DNA of 64,000 nucleotides from Gammaproteobacteria bacterium (GCA_026398875.1 JAPLSB010000002.1:1-64000), one strand, 5' to 3'; shown: positions 35,084 through 44,531, counted from the stretch's first letter. The notes: generated from the letters alone by a model not told the origin. Program-made: numbers and translations.

Positions 35084-35490
35084 GACCTGGGTTCCTGTCG
35101 AGTGGTGGTGGACCCATTCCGCTACGGATCGGCGTCCCCATCCGGACGCAACCTCCGTGCCTCCGGGTGTCAGCCCCTGCGCCTTTACGCCGCAGCTAGC
35201 TTGGTCGCCAGCTTCGACTTGGCCATCGGCTCAAGCGCTTCGTGGGAGATGCCGAAATCGATCGGCCCCGGACCGCCCGATGACGCTCGCGGATGACAAG
35301 GCGGGCGCCCGGCACCGGGATGGCCGGGCCACCATCGGACGCGGAGTGACGACTGTCAATGCAGCGCGTGTCCGCTGGCCGCTCGCGATGTCCGTTTCGC
35401 GCCTTTCCGCGCGCCGTTCGCACGGTCATCATCCGTCCGCGATGACCGACGCTGCGGCCAAGACCGCAGCCACCATTCCGAGGAGAAATC
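35084..35490. other. Divergent intergenic region with a possible gene remnant
   Basis: 407 bp between the purine operon start and the plus-strand synthetase. No complete gene is supported. On the minus strand the frame ending at TAA 35185-35187 encodes GPIDFGISHEALEPMAK and then SKLATKLAAA with ordinary codon use, and could be the tail of a lost gene. GAGGAG at 35480 before ATG 35491 is the synthetase ribosome site. Promoters for both directions should lie here but none is obvious. Confidence 0.4.
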
Positions 35491-37173
35491 ATGTCCGCTG
35501 CAATCGACGCCTATCTGCCGCTGCGCCGCCTTGCCCATTGGGCGCAGACCACACCCGATGCCGTCTACCTGACGCAGCCGCTGGCGGATGGCGCAGTGCG
35601 CGAGTTCACCTGGGCCGAGGTGCACGACACGGCGCTGCGCATGGCCGCGCATCTTGCGGAACAGGCATGGCCGGCGGGTTCGCGGATCGCGATCCTGTCG
35701 AAGAACAGCGCCTGGTGGTACGTGGCCGATTTCGCGATCTGGCTGGCCGGCCATGTCTCGGTGCCGATCTATCCGTCACTGACCGGCGATTCGGTGCGCT
35801 ATGTGCTGGAGCACGCCGAAGCGCAGGCGGTATTCGTTGGCCAGCTCGATTCCAGCGATCGCGCGGCGATGCTGGCCGGCATTCCGGCCGACGTGAAGGT
35901 GATCCGTCTGCCCACTGCGCGCGAAGCGCTGCCGGATGGCCGCGCCAGCGGTGAGTGGGATGCGCTGGTCGCGGCCCATGCGCCGCTGCCGAACCCGCGC
36001 GACCGTGGCCCCGAAGAAGTCGCGACGATCATCTACACCTCCGGCACCACCGGCCTGCCGAAAGGCGTGATGCACCACTTCCGGGCGATGGCGGTGTCGG
36101 GCTATGCGCTGAAGCTGGCCTACAACGCGACACCGGACGATCGCGTGCTGTCGTATCTGCCGCTGGCCCATGTCGCCGATCGTGTCGCGTCGGAAATGCA
36201 CTCGCTGGTGGCCGGCCTGCGCGTCTGGTTTTCGCAGGGTCTGGACACTTTCACGGCCGACCTGCAGCGCGCCCGGCCGACTTTCTTTCTGTCGGTACCG
36301 CGGCTGTGGACCAAGTTCCGGCAGGCGATCAACGCCCGGATTCCGCAGCCGCAGCTGGCGGCGATGCTGGCCGATCCGGACCAGGGCCCGTTGGTACGCA
36401 AGCAGATCCTGACCCAGCTCGGCCTCGACGCCGTGCGCGTGCCGACCTTCGGCGCGGCGCCAATGCCACCCGATCTGCAGCAGTGGTACCTCGATCTCGG
36501 CCTCGACATGCTGGAGGTCTACGGCATGACCGAGAACATGGCGGTGTCGCACCGCACGCGGGCTGGCTCAGGCCGGATCGGCTACGTCGGCCAGCCTTCG
36601 TACCAGGTGGAAGCCCGGATTGATCCTGCCAATGGCGAACTGCTGGTGAAGTCGCCGGGCCAGATGATCGGCTACTACAAGGATCCGGCGAAGACCGCCG
36701 AAGCGGTGACTGATGACGGTTTCCTTCGTACCGGCGACGTCGGCAGCATCGACGCCGACGGCTACTTCCGGATCACTGGCCGCGCCAAGGAAGCGTTCAA
36801 GACCGCCAAGGGCAAGTACGTGGCGCCGGCGCAGATCGAGAACCGGCTCGCAGCCCATGGCTATGTCGAGGCCTGCTGCGTCGCCGGTTCCGGGTTTGCC
36901 CAGCCGTTCGCGTTGCTGATGCTGTCGCCAGCTGCCGCCACCGCCGGGCGCGACACCGTGAACGCTGTGCTTGCCGCGTTGCGCGAGCAGGTCAACACCG
37001 TACTCGACCCACACGAGCGGCTGGATCGCCTGATCGTCGTGCCGGATGCGTGGACGGTCGATAACGGTCTGGTCACGCCGACGTTCAAGGTCAAGCGGGC
37101 CGAACTCGAAAAGCGCTACGGCTCGCAGTTCCAGAGCTGGGCCGAGCAGCGCGAGACGGTGATCTGGGCCTGA
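35491..37173 (+). CDS. Long-chain-type AMP-forming acyl-CoA synthetase, paralogue of the 14186 gene
   Basis: 560 aa, with GAGGAG 6 nt before ATG. Motifs: TIIYTSGTTGLPKGVMHH, VYGMTENMAVS, FLRTGDVGSID, RITGRAKEAFKTAKGKYVAP. Blocks such as RIAILSKNSAWW, VSVPIYPSLTGDSVRYVLEH, LSYLPLAHVADR and DLQRARPTFFLSVPRLW are near-identical to the synthetase at 14186-15883. It should activate fatty or related carboxylic acids. The thiolase-like/crotonase fusion gene follows 124 bp downstream on the same strand and may act on the product. Confidence 0.9.
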   Translation: MSAAIDAYLPLRRLAHWAQTTPDAVYLTQPLADGAVREFTWAEVHDTALRMAAHLAEQAWPAGSRIAILSKNSAWWYVADFAIWLAGHVSVPIYPSLTGDSVRYVLEHAEAQAVFVGQLDSSDRAAMLAGIPADVKVIRLPTAREALPDGRASGEWDALVAAHAPLPNPRDRGPEEVATIIYTSGTTGLPKGVMHHFRAMAVSGYALKLAYNATPDDRVLSYLPLAHVADRVASEMHSLVAGLRVWFSQGLDTFTADLQRARPTFFLSVPRLWTKFRQAINARIPQPQLAAMLADPDQGPLVRKQILTQLGLDAVRVPTFGAAPMPPDLQQWYLDLGLDMLEVYGMTENMAVSHRTRAGSGRIGYVGQPSYQVEARIDPANGELLVKSPGQMIGYYKDPAKTAEAVTDDGFLRTGDVGSIDADGYFRITGRAKEAFKTAKGKYVAPAQIENRLAAHGYVEACCVAGSGFAQPFALLMLSPAAATAGRDTVNAVLAALREQVNTVLDPHERLDRLIVVPDAWTVDNGLVTPTFKVKRAELEKRYGSQFQSWAEQRETVIWA

Positions 37174-37297
37174 GCGGAGGTTTCCGCGGCGGCTGCCGTC
37201 GGCGCTGCACGGGAAAGCAGACGGTCACCAGACTTACCGTGACTCGGCGCGGCATCATCGGCGTCCTGTTCCACAACTGCCGACCTTGCTTGCCGCC

Positions 37298-39610
37298 ATG
37301 GAAAATCTTGACCTGCTGCCCGTCATCATCGGTGTCGGCGACATTACCGACCGCCCGGAAAAGGGTCAGTCCGGACTGGAGCCGCTGCGGCTGATCGAGG
37401 CTGCGGCCCGGGCGGCGGACGAAGACGCCGGCGGTGGCTGGCTGGCCAAGCTCGATCGCTTGTACGTGGTGCCGCAGCTGACCTGGCCGTACGCCGATCT
37501 GCCGGGGCTGGTGTCGAGCGCGCTCGGCATCGCGCCGACGGTGATCCCGACCGAAGGCATCAGCGGCGATTCGCCGGTGCGCTATCTCAGCCAGGCGGCG
37601 GTCGAGATCGCCAGCGGCCAGTCGGTGGCGGCGCTGATCTGCGGTGCCGAGGCCTTCGGCTCGCTGCGCGGCGCGGCAGCGCAACGCAAGTCGCCAGACG
37701 GCTGGACGCCCGGCGGCAAGGCCGCACCGCTGATCGACGGCTCGTCTTACGTCACCAAGCTGGCGTCGAAGTACGGACTGAAGGACCCGACCGAGGTCTA
37801 CACGCTGTACGAGAACGCGCTGCGCGCAGCGAACGGCCAGACGGCGGAAGCCTCGACGGCCGAATCGGCAGCGCTGTGGGCGCAGTACGCGGCCGTTGCC
37901 GCAAGCAATGCCTACGCCTGGGATCGCGCCGGCCATGACGCTGCCGCGATTGCCACGGCCTCGTCGAAGAACCGACCGATCAGCTACCCGTACCTGAAGC
38001 GCATGGTCGCGCAGCTGTACGTCAATCAGGGCGCGGCCTTCATTGTCACTTCGCGCGGTGCGGCGCTCGCGGCTGGCGTGCCGGAAGCGCGGCTGGTTTA
38101 TGTCGGCTCCGGTGCCGGTGCCTCGGATATCGATGACTTCCTGTCGCGCCCCGGGTACGCCGAGTGTTTGCCGATGGAACTGGCGCTGACGGAGGCGCTG
38201 AAGGCCAATGGCCTGAGTGCTCGGCAGATCGACGCTGCCGAAATCTATTCGTGCTTTCCGTGCATCCCGAAGCTGGCATTGAAGGCGATCGGCGGCCTTC
38301 GTCCCGAGGTCGCGCCGAGCGTCACCGGTGGCTTGAGTTTCTTCGGCGGCCCGCTCGGTGATTTCATGAGCCACGCGATCACCGCGATGACCCGCGTCCT
38401 GCGCGACGGCAAGGCCAGCACTGGCCTGCTGTACGGCAACGGCGGCTATGTCACCAAGCACTTTGCGGCGGTGCTGCTGCGCGAGCCGCCGAAAGCGCCG
38501 CCGGTGAGCCTGGATCTGAATGAGGCCGTCGCGGCTCGTCGCGCGCTTGCGCCAGCGGTGAGGCTTATCGAGGAATACGAAGGCCCGGCGACGGTCGAGA
38601 CCTATTTGGTCAAGCACGATGGCAGCGGTGATCCGCAACTGGCGACCATCGTGGCGCGCACGCCGGATGGTGGCCGGACCGTGGCCGCCCTGCACCCGCA
38701 TGACTATCGCGGGCAGGCCTTGCTGATCAATGGCGAACGCGAGCCGGTGGGCCTGGCCGGTGAGATCACGCTGGTCAACGGCCAGATGCAGTGGCGCTTC
38801 GACGAGGCGCTGCTGCCGCCGGTCGGCGCTGCAGGCAGCCCGGTGCTGCTGGAGCGCCGCGAGGGTTTCGTCGCGGTGGTGACGCTGAACCGGCCGCTGC
38901 GGATGAACTCGGTGAATGCCCGCCTGGCGCGCGCGATCGCCGAGGTCATCAAGCTCACCGAGGCGGATCCGACGATCCGTGTGGTGGTGTTCGCATCGTC
39001 ACGTCCGGAGGTGTTCTGCGCCGGGCTTGATCTGTCGGCGCTGTCGAACCCGCGCGCGCTGCAGGAACTGATGAGCATCGAAGGCGGTTTTGCCGGCTAC
39101 GTGAACGCTGTTCGGACCAAGCCGTGGATCGCGGCGGTGCGCGGTCAGGCGCTCGGCGGTGGCTTCGAACTGGCGCTGGCCAGCGAGCTGATCGTGGCTG
39201 CCGATGACAGCCAGTTCGGTTTGCCGGAAGTGAAGCGCGGGATCATCGCTGCCGCCGGTGGCGTCGCCCGGCTGCCGCGGGCGCTGCCGCGCAATCTGGC
39301 CGCGCAGGCGGTGCTGACGGGTGAGCCGATGTCCGCCGAACTGCTGCATCGCCATGGCGTCATCAATGCGCTGGCCCCGGCCGATCAGGTGATCGAGACG
39401 GCCGTCGAGCTGGGGCGGCGCATCGCCGCCAACGCGCCGCTGGCCATCGCCGAAAGCCTGAAGCTGCTGAAGCTTGGCGTCGACGCGACCGACGCCGAAC
39501 TGTCACGGCTCAGCATGGAAGCCGGGGCCCGGCTGATGGGCAGCGCCGATGCCCGCGAGGGCGGTCAGGCGTTCTTGGAGAAGCGGGCGCCGGTCTGGAA
39601 GGGGAAATAG
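37298..39610 (+). CDS. Fusion of a thiolase-like domain and an enoyl-CoA hydratase/isomerase domain
   Basis: 770 aa from ATG 37298 (a TTG 12 bp upstream is also possible). Residues 1 to about 500 resemble the acetyl-CoA acetyltransferase/lipid-transfer thiolase-like group (PVIIGVGDITDRPE, RLYVVPQLTWPYADLPGLVS, ICGAEAFGSLRGAA, AEIYSCFPCIPKLALKAIG, LYGNGGYVTKH). The nucleophilic Cys region reads EGISGDSPVRYLSQAA, with no Cys, and the C-terminal CxG box is replaced by NGGYVTKH. Residues about 520-770 are a crotonase domain (GFVAVVTLNRPLRMNSVN, FCAGLDLSAL, AVRGQALGGGFELALA forming the oxyanion hole, FGLPEVKRGIIAAAGG). The second domain could hydrate or isomerise enoyl-CoAs; the first probably binds acyl-CoA without classical thiolysis. 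Confidence 0.8.
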   Translation: MENLDLLPVIIGVGDITDRPEKGQSGLEPLRLIEAAARAADEDAGGGWLAKLDRLYVVPQLTWPYADLPGLVSSALGIAPTVIPTEGISGDSPVRYLSQAAVEIASGQSVAALICGAEAFGSLRGAAAQRKSPDGWTPGGKAAPLIDGSSYVTKLASKYGLKDPTEVYTLYENALRAANGQTAEASTAESAALWAQYAAVAASNAYAWDRAGHDAAAIATASSKNRPISYPYLKRMVAQLYVNQGAAFIVTSRGAALAAGVPEARLVYVGSGAGASDIDDFLSRPGYAECLPMELALTEALKANGLSARQIDAAEIYSCFPCIPKLALKAIGGLRPEVAPSVTGGLSFFGGPLGDFMSHAITAMTRVLRDGKASTGLLYGNGGYVTKHFAAVLLREPPKAPPVSLDLNEAVAARRALAPAVRLIEEYEGPATVETYLVKHDGSGDPQLATIVARTPDGGRTVAALHPHDYRGQALLINGEREPVGLAGEITLVNGQMQWRFDEALLPPVGAAGSPVLLERREGFVAVVTLNRPLRMNSVNARLARAIAEVIKLTEADPTIRVVVFASSRPEVFCAGLDLSALSNPRALQELMSIEGGFAGYVNAVRTKPWIAAVRGQALGGGFELALASELIVAADDSQFGLPEVKRGIIAAAGGVARLPRALPRNLAAQAVLTGEPMSAELLHRHGVINALAPADQVIETAVELGRRIAANAPLAIAESLKLLKLGVDATDAELSRLSMEAGARLMGSADAREGGQAFLEKRAPVWKGK

Positions 39611-39727
39611 CGGCAGCACGGTGGCGCTAACGGCTCAGCGGCAGCGCGCCTTATAGTCCGGCGAGGCGCGTTCGCCGCCAGACCGGGCCGACAGAGTCCC
39701 GCCGCCAACATCGAGGAGATCACTGCA

Positions 39728-40297
39728 ATGCGTCTGCTGATTCGCGTGCTTGCATTTGTTGCCGTGCTGGTCGTCGGTCTGCTGGGTATCGGTTTTCTGC
39801 TGGCGGACAAGGTGCACATCGAGCGCAGCCAGAAGATCGCGGCGGCGCCAGCGGTGCTGTTTGCCGTGGTCAACAGCTTCGAGCAGTTCGACCGCTGGTC
39901 GCCCTGGGCCGAGCTAGATCCGGCGATGAAGGTCGAGCGCAGCGGTCCGCCGGCCGGTGTCGGCGCTCGCTATGCGTGGCAAGGCAACGCCGCGGCCGGT
40001 TCCGGCAGCCAGGAAATCATCGAGTCGACGCCGGACGAGAAAGTCGTGATCCGCCTGGCTTTCGACGGCTTCGACCAGCCGAGCATCTCGACGATGACGA
40101 TCAAGGCGGATGACGGCGGCAGCGTTGTCACCTGGATGCTGGATTCCAGCCTCGGCAGCAATCCGGTGCATCGCTACTTCGGCCTGATGATGGAGAAGTA
40201 CGTGGGTCAGGATTACGAGAAAGGGCTGGCCAAGCTGAAGACGCTGGCCGAAAGCCTGCCGCCCGCAACGACGGCTCCGGAAGGCGCCGAGCACTGA
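39728..40297 (+). CDS. Membrane-anchored SRPBCC (polyketide cyclase-like) protein
   Basis: 189 aa. One N-terminal membrane helix (RVLAFVAVLVVGLLGIGFLL) is followed by HIERSQKIAAAPAVLFAVVN, then FDRWSPWAELDPAM, the usual start of the SRPBCC/START-like fold seen in polyketide_cyc2 proteins. The fold makes a hydrophobic ligand cavity; ligand and function are unknown. The ribosome site GAGGAG lies about 10 bp before ATG. It is 117 bp after the fusion gene and may have its own promoter. Confidence 0.8.
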   Translation: MRLLIRVLAFVAVLVVGLLGIGFLLADKVHIERSQKIAAAPAVLFAVVNSFEQFDRWSPWAELDPAMKVERSGPPAGVGARYAWQGNAAAGSGSQEIIESTPDEKVVIRLAFDGFDQPSISTMTIKADDGGSVVTWMLDSSLGSNPVHRYFGLMMEKYVGQDYEKGLAKLKTLAESLPPATTAPEGAEH

Positions 40298-40368
40298 GGC
40301 AGCGCGGCGTGGCCTGAGGTGATGCCGGGGACGCCGCAGGCGGGTTCAAGGTCGGTATCCTTCGTGCG

Positions 40369-42189
40369 ATGAGTGATCCGGCACCTGCATTCGATTCAAA
40401 GGCCTTCCTGTCGCAGCTGACCAGCTCGCCTGGCGTCTACCGCATGTACGACGCCGACGCCGAGCTGCTGTACGTCGGCAAGGCGCGCAATCTCAAGAAG
40501 CGCGTCGGCAGCTATTTCCTGCGCGCCAGCGGCAATCCGCGCATCGAGTCGATGGTCGATCAGATCGCGCGGATCGAGGTGTCGCTGACGCACACCGAAG
40601 ACGAGGCGCTGCTGCTCGAAGCGACGCTGATCAAGGAGCAGAACCCGCGTTACAACGTGTCTCTGCGGGACGACAAGAGCTACCCGTACGTCAAGATCGG
40701 CAACGGCCACGACTATCCCCGGATCGGCTTCCATCGCGGCAGCAAGGACAACGAGGCGCGCTACTTCGGGCCATTCCCGAGTGCCACTGCCGTCCGCGAA
40801 ACGCTGTACACGCTGCAGAAGCTGTTCAAGCTGCGACCGTGCAACGACACCTTCTTCAGCAATCGTCGCCGGCCGTGCCTGCAGCACCAGATCCGCCGCT
40901 GCTCGGCACCGTGCGTGAAGATGATCTCGACCGAGGACTACGCGCTCGACGTCAATCGCGCCGTACGCCTGCTCGAAGGCAAGGGTGACGAACTGGCGAA
41001 GGAGATCGGCACCGAGATGGAAGCGGCGGCAGAGGCGCTTGAGTTCGAGCGGGCCGCCAAGCTGCGCGACCAGATTGCAGCGCTGGCGCGGGTGCGCGAG
41101 AACCGCGCGATCACCGGCGGTGCCGACGAGATCGACGTGATCGCGGTCGCCCACCATCCATCATCGAGCTGCATCGTCGTGACCTCGGTACGCGATGGTC
41201 TGAACCTTGGCCATGGCAGCTTCTTCCCGAAGCACCCGCATGGCATCGAGATTCCCGAGCTGCTCGGCAGCTTCCTGAGCCAGTACTACCTGAGCCGCCC
41301 GGTGCCGCCGGAAGTGCTGATCAGCCATCAGCCGGATGATCTCGAATGGATCGAGGCGACGCTGGCGCATGCCGCAGGTCGCCGAGTCAAGATCACCGAG
41401 CCTCAGCGCGGGCCGAAGCAGCGGCTGATGGAAATGGCCATCAACACCGTCAATCAGGCGCTTTCGACCAAGCTGGTCGAGGCCGCAAGCATGGACAAGC
41501 GGCTGCTCGAACTGCAGCAGGCGCTGGACCTCGAGGCGCCGCCGCGGCGGCTGGAATGCTTCGACATCAGCCACTCGATGGGTGAACTGCCAGTGGCGTC
41601 CTGCGTGGTGTTCAACGAGGAGGGGCCGCTGAAGATCGCCTACCGCAAGTTCAACATCGGAGGCATCACGCCGGGTGATGACTACGCGGCGATCAAGCAG
41701 GCGGTGTCGCGACGTTTCGCGCGGGTGAAGTCCGGCGAAGTGCAGGTGCCGGATGTGCTGTTCATCGACGGCGGTGCAGGGCAGCTGGCCTCGGCCTGCG
41801 AAGCGCTGGAGGAACTGCAGTTCGAGGGCGTGCGGATCGTCGCGATCGCCAAGGGCCCGACCCGCAAGCCTGGACTGGAGCAACTGATCCTGCCGGAGCG
41901 CGACCAGCCGATCATGCTGCCACCCGATTCGCCAGCGCTGCATCTGATCCAGCGCATCCGCGATGAAGCACACCGCTTCGCGATCACCGGGCACCGTGCC
42001 CGCCGCGACAAGGCGCGAGTGACTTCGGGGCTCGAAGCGATCGAAGGGCTCGGGCCAACGCGCCGGCGCGCGCTGCTCAATGCGCTCGGCGGGCTCGGGC
42101 AGATCAAGCGTGCCGGCATCGACGAGCTGGCGCGCGTCGATGGCATCAACCGGCGACTGGCGGAGCGGATCTACGCGCACTTTCATTGA
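40369..42189 (+). CDS. uvrC: Excinuclease ABC subunit C
   Basis: 606 aa, full length. The GIY-YIG nuclease domain (SPGVYRMYDADAELLYVGKA, KKRVGSYF) makes the 3' incision; the UVR motif lies in GTEMEAAAEALEFERAAKLRDQ; the RNase H-like UvrC homology domain (RLECFDISHSMGELPVASCV, FIDGGAGQLASACEAL) makes the 5' incision; two helix-hairpin-helix motifs close the protein (IEGLGPTRRRALLNALGG and beyond). Acts with UvrAB in nucleotide excision repair. The uvrC-pgsA-tRNA order that follows is widespread in gammaproteobacteria. Confidence 0.97.
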   Translation: MSDPAPAFDSKAFLSQLTSSPGVYRMYDADAELLYVGKARNLKKRVGSYFLRASGNPRIESMVDQIARIEVSLTHTEDEALLLEATLIKEQNPRYNVSLRDDKSYPYVKIGNGHDYPRIGFHRGSKDNEARYFGPFPSATAVRETLYTLQKLFKLRPCNDTFFSNRRRPCLQHQIRRCSAPCVKMISTEDYALDVNRAVRLLEGKGDELAKEIGTEMEAAAEALEFERAAKLRDQIAALARVRENRAITGGADEIDVIAVAHHPSSSCIVVTSVRDGLNLGHGSFFPKHPHGIEIPELLGSFLSQYYLSRPVPPEVLISHQPDDLEWIEATLAHAAGRRVKITEPQRGPKQRLMEMAINTVNQALSTKLVEAASMDKRLLELQQALDLEAPPRRLECFDISHSMGELPVASCVVFNEEGPLKIAYRKFNIGGITPGDDYAAIKQAVSRRFARVKSGEVQVPDVLFIDGGAGQLASACEALEELQFEGVRIVAIAKGPTRKPGLEQLILPERDQPIMLPPDSPALHLIQRIRDEAHRFAITGHRARRDKARVTSGLEAIEGLGPTRRRALLNALGGLGQIKRAGIDELARVDGINRRLAERIYAHFH

Positions 42190-42312
42190 GTCGGCGGCGT
42201 CATGTGTCGTTTTCGCAAGCGGCAGGCACGCAGCAGCGATCGAGCACAGCGGCCTGCTTTTGCTGGACACTAGCCACCGAGCACCGGCCACGGACTTCCA
42301 CAGCTTCAGGAC

Positions 42313-42873
42313 ATGCGGATCAATCTCCCCACAGCGCTGACACTCGGCCGGGTCGTGGTCATCCCGATCGTCGTCGGACTTTTCTATGTCGACTGGCACC
42401 ACGCGCGGCAGGCGGCGGCCATCCTGTTCGTTGCGGCGGCGTTCACAGACTGGCTCGATGGCTGGCTGGCGCGGCGCTGGAACCAGACCTCGAATTTCGG
42501 CGCCTTTCTCGATCCGGTGGCCGACAAGTTGCTGGTCGCGGTGGCGTTGGTGATGCTGCTGCGCGACGACCCGCGCAGCGTCATGGGGGTGCTGGTGGCC
42601 ATCATCATCGGCCGCGAGATCACCATCTCGGCGCTGCGCGAATGGCTGGCCGAGCTGGGGCAGCGCAAGCGTGTCGCGGTGGGCGTGGTCGGCAAGGTCA
42701 AGACGGCGTTCCAGATGACCGCGATCAGCCTGATGCTGTGGAAGCTGCCGATCGCCGGGATCGATGCCTACAGGCTGGGCTATGGCTTGCTGTTCGCCGC
42801 CGCCGCGCTGACGCTGTGGTCGATGGTGGTCTACCTGAAGGCGGCCTGGCCGGTGATGCGCGACGAGTTCTGA
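42313..42873 (+). CDS. pgsA: CDP-diacylglycerol-glycerol-3-phosphate 3-phosphatidyltransferase
   Basis: 186 aa inner-membrane enzyme. RINLPTALTLGRVVVIPIVV is the usual N-terminus, and the CDP-alcohol phosphotransferase motif DxxDGxxARxxxxxxxxGxxxDxxxD is met by FTDWLDGWLARRW and FGAFLDPVADK. About four to five membrane helices. It makes phosphatidylglycerophosphate for phosphatidylglycerol and cardiolipin. It follows uvrC by 124 bp and precedes a tRNA cluster. Confidence 0.95.
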   Translation: MRINLPTALTLGRVVVIPIVVGLFYVDWHHARQAAAILFVAAAFTDWLDGWLARRWNQTSNFGAFLDPVADKLLVAVALVMLLRDDPRSVMGVLVAIIIGREITISALREWLAELGQRKRVAVGVVGKVKTAFQMTAISLMLWKLPIAGIDAYRLGYGLLFAAAALTLWSMVVYLKAAWPVMRDEF

Positions 42874-42955
42874 AGCGCTCGCGCCTCGGCGCTTGTGTCG
42901 CCGGACGCGGTTCCGGTGCAGCGATGGCAAGCAGCAGATTTTTCGCAGGAATTGC

Positions 42956-42983
42956 TTGACAGCCCACCTTCAACCACTAGAAT
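42956..42983 (+). promoter_or_regulatory. Sigma-70-type promoter of the tRNA-Gly/Cys/Gly cluster
   Basis: TTGACA at 42956-42961, a 16-bp spacer and TAGAAT at 42978-42983, followed by the GC-rich ACGCGCC discriminator typical of stringently controlled stable-RNA promoters. The first tRNA begins 21 bp after the -10 box. Confidence 0.8.
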
Positions 42984-43003
42984 ACGCGCCTCGGTAACAC
43001 GGT

Positions 43004-43079
43004 GCGGGAATAGCTCAGCTGGTAGAGCGCAACCTTGCCAAGGTTGAGGTCGCGAGTTCGAATCTCGTTTCCCGCTCCA
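43004..43079 (+). tRNA. tRNA-Gly (GCC), copy 1
   Basis: 76 nt with encoded CCA. Acceptor arms GCGGGAA/TTCCCGC, anticodon arm CAACC-TTGCCAA-GGTTG, T arm GCGAG-TTCGAAT-CTCGT. Confidence 0.97.
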
Positions 43080-43204
43080 CCGTGTCGACAGACTGAACCT
43101 CGTTTGCAAAGAGGTTTTTTCGCTTCAGGGGTCTTCAATCCGCTGATCGAATGCAGGTGTTTCGCGCAAGGCGAACCGCCGAAGTGTTTCAAGAGCAGCA
43201 CGTT

Positions 43205-43278
43205 GGCTACATGGCAGATCGGTTATGCAGAGGACTGCAAATCCTCGTAGGTCGGTTCGACTCCGGCTGTAGCCTCCA
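43205..43278 (+). tRNA. tRNA-Cys (GCA)
   Basis: 74 nt with encoded CCA. Acceptor arms GGCTACA/TGTAGCC, anticodon loop CTGCAAA between GAGGA and TCCTC. Confidence 0.96.
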
Positions 43279-43316
43279 TCATCGAACTTCGCTCGCGGAG
43301 TTCAGTTGCACACGTT

Positions 43317-43392
43317 GCGGGAATAGCTCAGCTGGTAGAGCGCAACCTTGCCAAGGTTGAGGTCGCGAGTTCGAATCTCGTTTCCCGCTCCA
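43317..43392 (+). tRNA. tRNA-Gly (GCC), copy 2
   Basis: 76 nt, identical base for base to the copy at 43004-43079, including CCA. Together with tRNA-Cys this is likely one transcript from the promoter at 42956. Confidence 0.97.
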
Positions 43393-43471
43393 TCGCAACG
43401 ACAGATCACATCCTCCATTTCAGCTCGACAGCGCCAGTACCTCGGCGAGGGTCCCGGCTGTCAGTCACCCG

Positions 43472-44416
43472 TCAGCGCGGGGATCTCGGCCGGTGCGCGC
43501 GCAGCGCCACCGCTGCACCCGCCATCGCAACGATCACCATGCCGCAAACGCTCAGCGGATCGGCGATGTGGCCGAACACCAGCCAGCCCAGCAGGCCGGC
43601 CCAGATCAACTGCACGTACATCACCGGCGCCAGTACCGACGCGGGTGCTTCGCGATGGGCAGCCGTGAACAGGAAGTGTCCAAGGCCGCCGGCGGCACCG
43701 GTGCAGACGAACAGGGCGACTTGCCGGGTATCGGGCTGCGGACCGTCCCAGAACCACGGCAACATCAGCCCGTAGATCACGGAGCCGATCACCGCCGTAT
43801 AGAACAGCATCGGAACGGTGCGCTCGGTACGCGCCAGCAGTCGTGACATCAGCTGATAGCTGGCAATCAGCACAGCGCCAATCAGCGCGCAGGCCACACC
43901 CAGAGGGTCAAGCCCGGCGCCCGGGCGGGCGATCAGCAGCACGCCGGCGAAGCCGGTGACCGCTGCCGCGATTCCGAAACCGCCGACGCGCTCCTTCAGG
44001 ACCGTGCCGCTGATCAGCACCACCAGCAGCGGCGACAGGAACACGATCGCCGTGGCTTCTGCCACCGGCAGGCGGTGAAAGGCGATCGCCATGATCAACG
44101 ATGCCAGCGCCAGACACACCGAGCGCAGCACGACCAGGCCGGTGCGCTGGGTCTGCACCAGGCTGCGGCCCTGGCTGGGCGCGAGGATGGCCAGCATCAG
44201 CAGGCACTGGACCGCGTAACGCACGGCGATGACTACCGGTGGTGCGTAGTCGCTCGTCAGCACCTTGGTGGTCGTGTCCATGCAGGCGAACAGCAGCACG
44301 GCCGCGATCACCAGCAATGCCGCGCGCAACGGATGGGCGGCAGCACCGGGCGCAGCGCCGGCGCCGCTGGCAACCGGGACAGCAGGAGCAGCGTCAGCGT
44401 TGCGGTGCATCGTCAT
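43472..44416 (-). CDS. EamA/DMT-family transporter
   Basis: 314 aa with about ten membrane helices in two EamA repeats (repeat 1 about 30-155, repeat 2 about 170-305). LPVAEATAIVFLSPLLVVLI and the second-repeat APASVLAPVMYVQLIWAGLL are the typical EamA sequence pattern. The first 28 residues are Ala/Pro-rich and hydrophilic, so a later start at residue 29-30 is conceivable although no Met is there. Substrate is unknown; family members export amino acids and other metabolites. It follows the GST gene on the same strand with 115 bp between. Confidence 0.85.
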   Translation of the reverse strand: MTMHRNADAAPAVPVASGAGAAPGAAAHPLRAALLVIAAVLLFACMDTTTKVLTSDYAPPVVIAVRYAVQCLLMLAILAPSQGRSLVQTQRTGLVVLRSVCLALASLIMAIAFHRLPVAEATAIVFLSPLLVVLISGTVLKERVGGFGIAAAVTGFAGVLLIARPGAGLDPLGVACALIGAVLIASYQLMSRLLARTERTVPMLFYTAVIGSVIYGLMLPWFWDGPQPDTRQVALFVCTGAAGGLGHFLFTAAHREAPASVLAPVMYVQLIWAGLLGWLVFGHIADPLSVCGMVIVAMAGAAVALRAHRPRSPR

Positions 44417-44531
44417 CGGAGGTCGCGCAGTTGCGGCAAGCGCGGCATCTTAGGGCGTCGCACGGCGAGCCGCCTGCGCCGGTCAGGCATTGGCACCACG
44501 ATGGACAGCATCCACCGTGGTGCGGAGCCGC

